The notes beneath the pieces were generated by a model. It saw nothing but the letters and a program-made list of their open reading frames with translations. It was not told where the DNA came from and searched no databases. 7,300 nucleotides of DNA, taken from NCBI GenBank assembly GCA_050748045.1, contig JBOGIW010000381.1:1-7300 (forward strand), given 5' to 3'. This DNA is from CAVYVZ01 sp050748045 (GTDB lineage Bacteria > Acidobacteriota > Vicinamibacteria > Vicinamibacterales > UBA2999). Shown here one piece after another: positions 5,336 to 7,300 of this stretch. Made by a program: the position numbers and the translations under genes. Each line of letters begins with the position of its first letter. Position 1 is the stretch's first letter.

Positions 5336-6400
5336 CTACCACGCCCGCCGGAGGTCCCCGAAGGGAAGGATCCGCTGCGAGGCGATGTCCCAGGCGACGC
5401 GCGGGAGATCCAGGTCGAGCCGCGGCGCGTACTGGGCGCGCGCCGCGTCGAGCTCGTCGAGCAGGTCCTCGGCCAGCGTCGAGGGGGAGAGGACGCGAAC
5501 CTGCGATCCGAAGCCGAGAATCCAGCGGCGCAGCGCCCAGTCGATGCAGACGTCCATCTCGACGCGTACGGCGCCATCAGCCTGCGTCCTGACCCTCTGG
5601 CTCGGATGCCACTCGCGCCCGGCGACGTGCGACGCGATGCGCGGATCGAACTCGATCTCCACGCGCTCGGGCGGGCCGGAATGGACGCCGAGCGAGTGCG
5701 GGAACGCCTCGACGGGTTCCGCGGGCTCGGTGAAGTGCTCATCGCGCAGGGCGAGACGCTCGATGCGCTCCACGGCGAACGTGCGGACCTCTCCGTACTC
5801 CGGCACGTACGCGCGCAGGTACAGCGCGCCCTCCGCGTAGACGACGCGGTACGGATCGACCGCGTAGTCCTTCGTGCGGCGGCTGGTCAGCGAGTGATAC
5901 CGCATGCGCACCTTCCGGCGATGGAGGGCTGCGTCGAGGAGCTGGGCCACGCGCTCGCGGTGACCCTTCTCACCGCGCGTTCCGCCCGGCACGCGCTTGG
6001 CGCCGACGACGCCGGGGAGCCGATCGAGGAACCGGCGCATCGCAGGCGTGACCGTCTGCTCGAAACGCGTGAAGGCGCGCGCGAGCTCCTCGTGGAACGG
6101 CGCGCCGGCGACGCATTCGAGGGTCGCGCGGCTGAAGTAGAGCGCGCACAGCTCGACGAGCGTGAAGCCAGAGTCGATGCCTTGCAGCGTGCGGGCATCG
6201 ATCTTCCACGCGACGTGCGTGTCGCGCTTCTCCTGGTACAGCGGAAAGCCCGCTTCCTGCAGCGCCGTCAGATCGCGCCGGATCGTGCGCGTCGTCACGC
6301 CCTGGTCCGCCGCCAGCCGCTCGACGGTGAGACCCAGACGCGCGGCGGCCAGCGACCGCAGGATCTGCCACTGGCGAATCGCTTCCTGGCTACGCGGCAT
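5336..6400 (-). CDS. WYL domain-containing transcriptional regulator with N-terminal HTH
   Basis: The 354-residue protein has the classic architecture of this family. An N-terminal DeoR/HTH_11-type winged helix (about 8-62) has the recognition helix in VTTRTIRRDLTALQEAGFPL. A helical linker follows (about 75-150). The WYL domain (about 155-220) has YAVDPYRVVYAEGALYLRAY and a closing VRTFAVERIERL. The C-terminal WCX-type extension (about 245-320) has VEIEFDP, WHPSQRV and RRWILGFGSQVRVLSP. The signature W-Y-L is A-L-Y-L here, a common variation. WYL proteins bind nucleic acid or nucleotide ligands and act as repressors or activators, often of DNA-damage or defence genes. Here the neighbour is a protease operon, and auto-regulation is plausible. 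The start at ATG 6400 is supported by GGAAGGAG immediately upstream. It is on the same strand as the protease, 105 bp before it, so co-transcription is possible but unproven. Confidence 0.92.
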   Translation of the reverse strand: MPRSQEAIRQWQILRSLAAARLGLTVERLAADQGVTTRTIRRDLTALQEAGFPLYQEKRDTHVAWKIDARTLQGIDSGFTLVELCALYFSRATLECVAGAPFHEELARAFTRFEQTVTPAMRRFLDRLPGVVGAKRVPGGTRGEKGHRERVAQLLDAALHRRKVRMRYHSLTSRRTKDYAVDPYRVVYAEGALYLRAYVPEYGEVRTFAVERIERLALRDEHFTEPAEPVEAFPHSLGVHSGPPERVEIEFDPRIASHVAGREWHPSQRVRTQADGAVRVEMDVCIDWALRRWILGFGSQVRVLSPSTLAEDLLDELDAARAQYAPRLDLDLPRVAWDIASQRILPFGDLRRAW

Positions 6401-6401
6401 G

Positions 6402-6409
6402 CGCTCCTT
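6402..6409 (-). promoter_or_regulatory. Ribosome binding site of the WYL regulator
   Basis: GGAAGGAG on the minus strand ends a few bases before ATG 6400. It supports this ATG as the start of the WYL regulator. Confidence 0.55.
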
Positions 6410-6458
6410 CCGCGATCCTGAAACCCGGATGGGCCCGCCAATCGAAGTAGACGGACTC

Positions 6459-6486
6459 GAGCCGCTGATTTTCGGAGCTGCGGCTC
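6459..6486. repeat. Inverted repeat GAGCCGC-N14-GCGGCTC upstream of the WYL gene
   Basis: Two perfect 7-bp arms (6459-6465 and 6480-6486) with a 14-nt spacer lie about 60-85 bp before the WYL start codon, in the only sizeable gap upstream of it. The position suits an operator for auto-regulation. It could also be a hairpin ending transcription of the ATP-grasp gene, but no T-tract follows on the minus strand. Confidence 0.35.
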
Positions 6487-6566
6487 ATCGAGCGTTTCGC
6501 TGGACCGTGACAGAAAGGGTCATACGCCCGGTCTTCGCCGGCTCCCTGCCCGTGGGGATTCGGTTC

Positions 6567-6657
6567 AGGACTCTGAGTCAGGACTCTGAGTCAGGACTCT
6601 GAGCCAGGACTCTGAGTCAGGACTCTGAGTCAGGACTCTGAGTCAAGGCTCTGAGCG
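6567..6657. repeat. Array of seven 13-bp tandem repeats, unit AGGACTCTGAGTC
   Basis: Copies 1, 2, 4, 5 and 6 are identical (6567-6579, 6580-6592, 6606-6618, 6619-6631, 6632-6644). Copy 3 (6593-6605) has one T-to-C change, and copy 7 (6645-6657) is degenerate with four differences. Each unit contains GACTC-T-GAGTC, so the complementary pentamers alternate along the whole array and either strand can fold into slipped imperfect hairpins. The array abuts the stop codon of the ATP-grasp gene and lies in its 3' untranslated region, about 165 bp before the WYL gene. The 13-bp period is not a multiple of three, so it is not coding. Near-identity suggests recent expansion. A role as 3' stem structure, binding array or simple slippage repeat cannot be separated by eye. 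Confidence 0.93.
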
Positions 6658-7300
6658 TTACGGACGGGGCGGGGGGAACAGCCGCGCGTAGGCGGTGCGG
6701 ATCAGGAGGCCGAGCGAGCGATGGCGGTAGAGCCGGTAGAGCCCGTTCAACACCGCCTGTCGCCGCTCGCGCCTGGCTGCTTCGGCCTGGAGGCGGACGA
6801 GGATCGGCGCCGCCACCGTGGCGCTCATGTCGCGGCCGATGCCGCGCTCGTCGAGCGCGACGAACGCGGCCATCAACCGCCCGTGAAAGGCGTTGCGCCC
6901 GCTCTCGCGCAGAGACCTGAGCTCCGGGCGCATCTGGGGATGCTTCTGGCGGCCGGTGCCGCTGCCGATGATCGGATTGAGGTTGATCTCCCACACCTGC
7001 GGAACGCCGTCCAGCACCCCGTAATCGACCCGGCCGTAGTCGATGCCCGCGATCGCGAAGACCTTGCGCAGCCACCCTTCGTGAGGATTTCCTTCGACGA
7101 ACGCCATCTCGTCGCGCAGCGTGGATTCGGTCGGCTCGTTCTGCGCCGCCTTGAGGCACCACTGGCTCGAGACGAACGCATGGCACGGGATGATCGCCGC
7201 CCCGACCTTGAACGCCGAGTACTTCCGGAAGACGCCGCCGGCGCGCGACGTGTCGCAGTACTCCACGATCATCAGGTCTTCCGGCTTCTCGCCTCTCAGC
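6658..7300 (-). CDS. ATP-grasp domain protein, C-terminal part (runs off right edge)
   Basis: The visible 214 residues are open to the window edge, so the N-terminal part is missing; an ATG at 7272 is probably internal, since the frame reads LRGEKPEDLMIVEYCDT across it. The sequence VEYCDTSRAGGVFRKYSAFKVG, then AGIDYGRVDYGVLDGVPQVW and EINLNPIIG, is the C-terminal half of an ATP-grasp fold. The Asp of RVDYG (codon at 7026-7024) and the Glu and Asn of EINLNP (6987-6985 and 6981-6979) fit the metal- and ATP-binding D...ExN residues. Enzymes of this fold join a carboxylate to an amine or thiol with ATP; the substrate here cannot be told. A basic, Arg/Leu-rich helical tail of about 100 residues (from SGTGRQKHPQMRPEL on) follows and ends in a short Pro-rich RLFPPPRP. 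The stop codon abuts the 13-bp tandem array. Confidence 0.8.
   Translation of the reverse strand, partial: LRGEKPEDLMIVEYCDTSRAGGVFRKYSAFKVGAAIIPCHAFVSSQWCLKAAQNEPTESTLRDEMAFVEGNPHEGWLRKVFAIAGIDYGRVDYGVLDGVPQVWEINLNPIIGSGTGRQKHPQMRPELRSLRESGRNAFHGRLMAAFVALDERGIGRDMSATVAAPILVRLQAEAARRERRQAVLNGLYRLYRHRSLGLLIRTAYARLFPPPRP

Noticed and set aside
6567..6657. CRISPR array
   Set aside because: The 13-bp units are directly contiguous with no spacers.

Overview
This is a high-GC bacterial window in which every gene I can support lies on the minus strand, so genes read from right to left. There is no 16S rRNA or taxon-specific marker. The GC-rich codon use, a secreted subtilase paired with an outer-membrane beta-barrel protein (so a Gram-negative envelope), a Uma2 endonuclease, and remnants of DUF262 and kinase/beta-helix genes fit a soil-type Gram-negative such as an Acidobacteriota or deltaproteobacterial-grade organism. 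That placement is inference only.

Right part (3072-7300). The window opens at its right edge with the C-terminal part of an ATP-grasp protein (7300-6658). Its stop codon is followed almost at once by an array of seven 13-bp tandem repeats (6567-6657). After about 165 bp comes a WYL-domain transcriptional regulator with an N-terminal helix-turn-helix (6400-5336). Then, 105 bp further on, comes a secreted subtilisin-like serine protease (5230-3752). Its stop overlaps the start of a small outer-membrane beta-barrel protein (3755-3072) by 4 bp. Protease and barrel are very likely translated together as an exported pair. The WYL protein may regulate or be co-transcribed with them, but the 105-bp gap leaves this open.

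Middle (1884-3071). About 480 bp (2590-3071) hold no convincing gene. Below them lies a small graveyard. It holds the first residues of a DUF262 (GmrSD N-domain-like) protein with a good ribosome binding site but a premature end, then an intact 65-codon hypothetical gene overlapping it by 3 bp. Next is the start of a Ser/Thr protein kinase broken by an apparent one-base deletion inside the glycine-rich loop, and then the last turns of a parallel beta-helix domain in a different frame. The kinase and beta-helix pieces abut and may come from one parent gene that lost its middle.

Left part (1-1846). An intact DUF3883 protein with a PD-(D/E)xK-like nuclease core (1846-983) is followed by a Uma2-family PD-(D/E)xK endonuclease (851-288). 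The N-terminal part of a small single-pass membrane protein then runs off the left edge. DUF262, DUF3883 and nuclease-like folds are often found near restriction and defence loci. The stretch from about 290 to 2590 therefore looks like an eroded accessory or defence-type region rather than a working system. I see no RNA genes, CRISPR array, complete insertion sequence or complete new system in the window.
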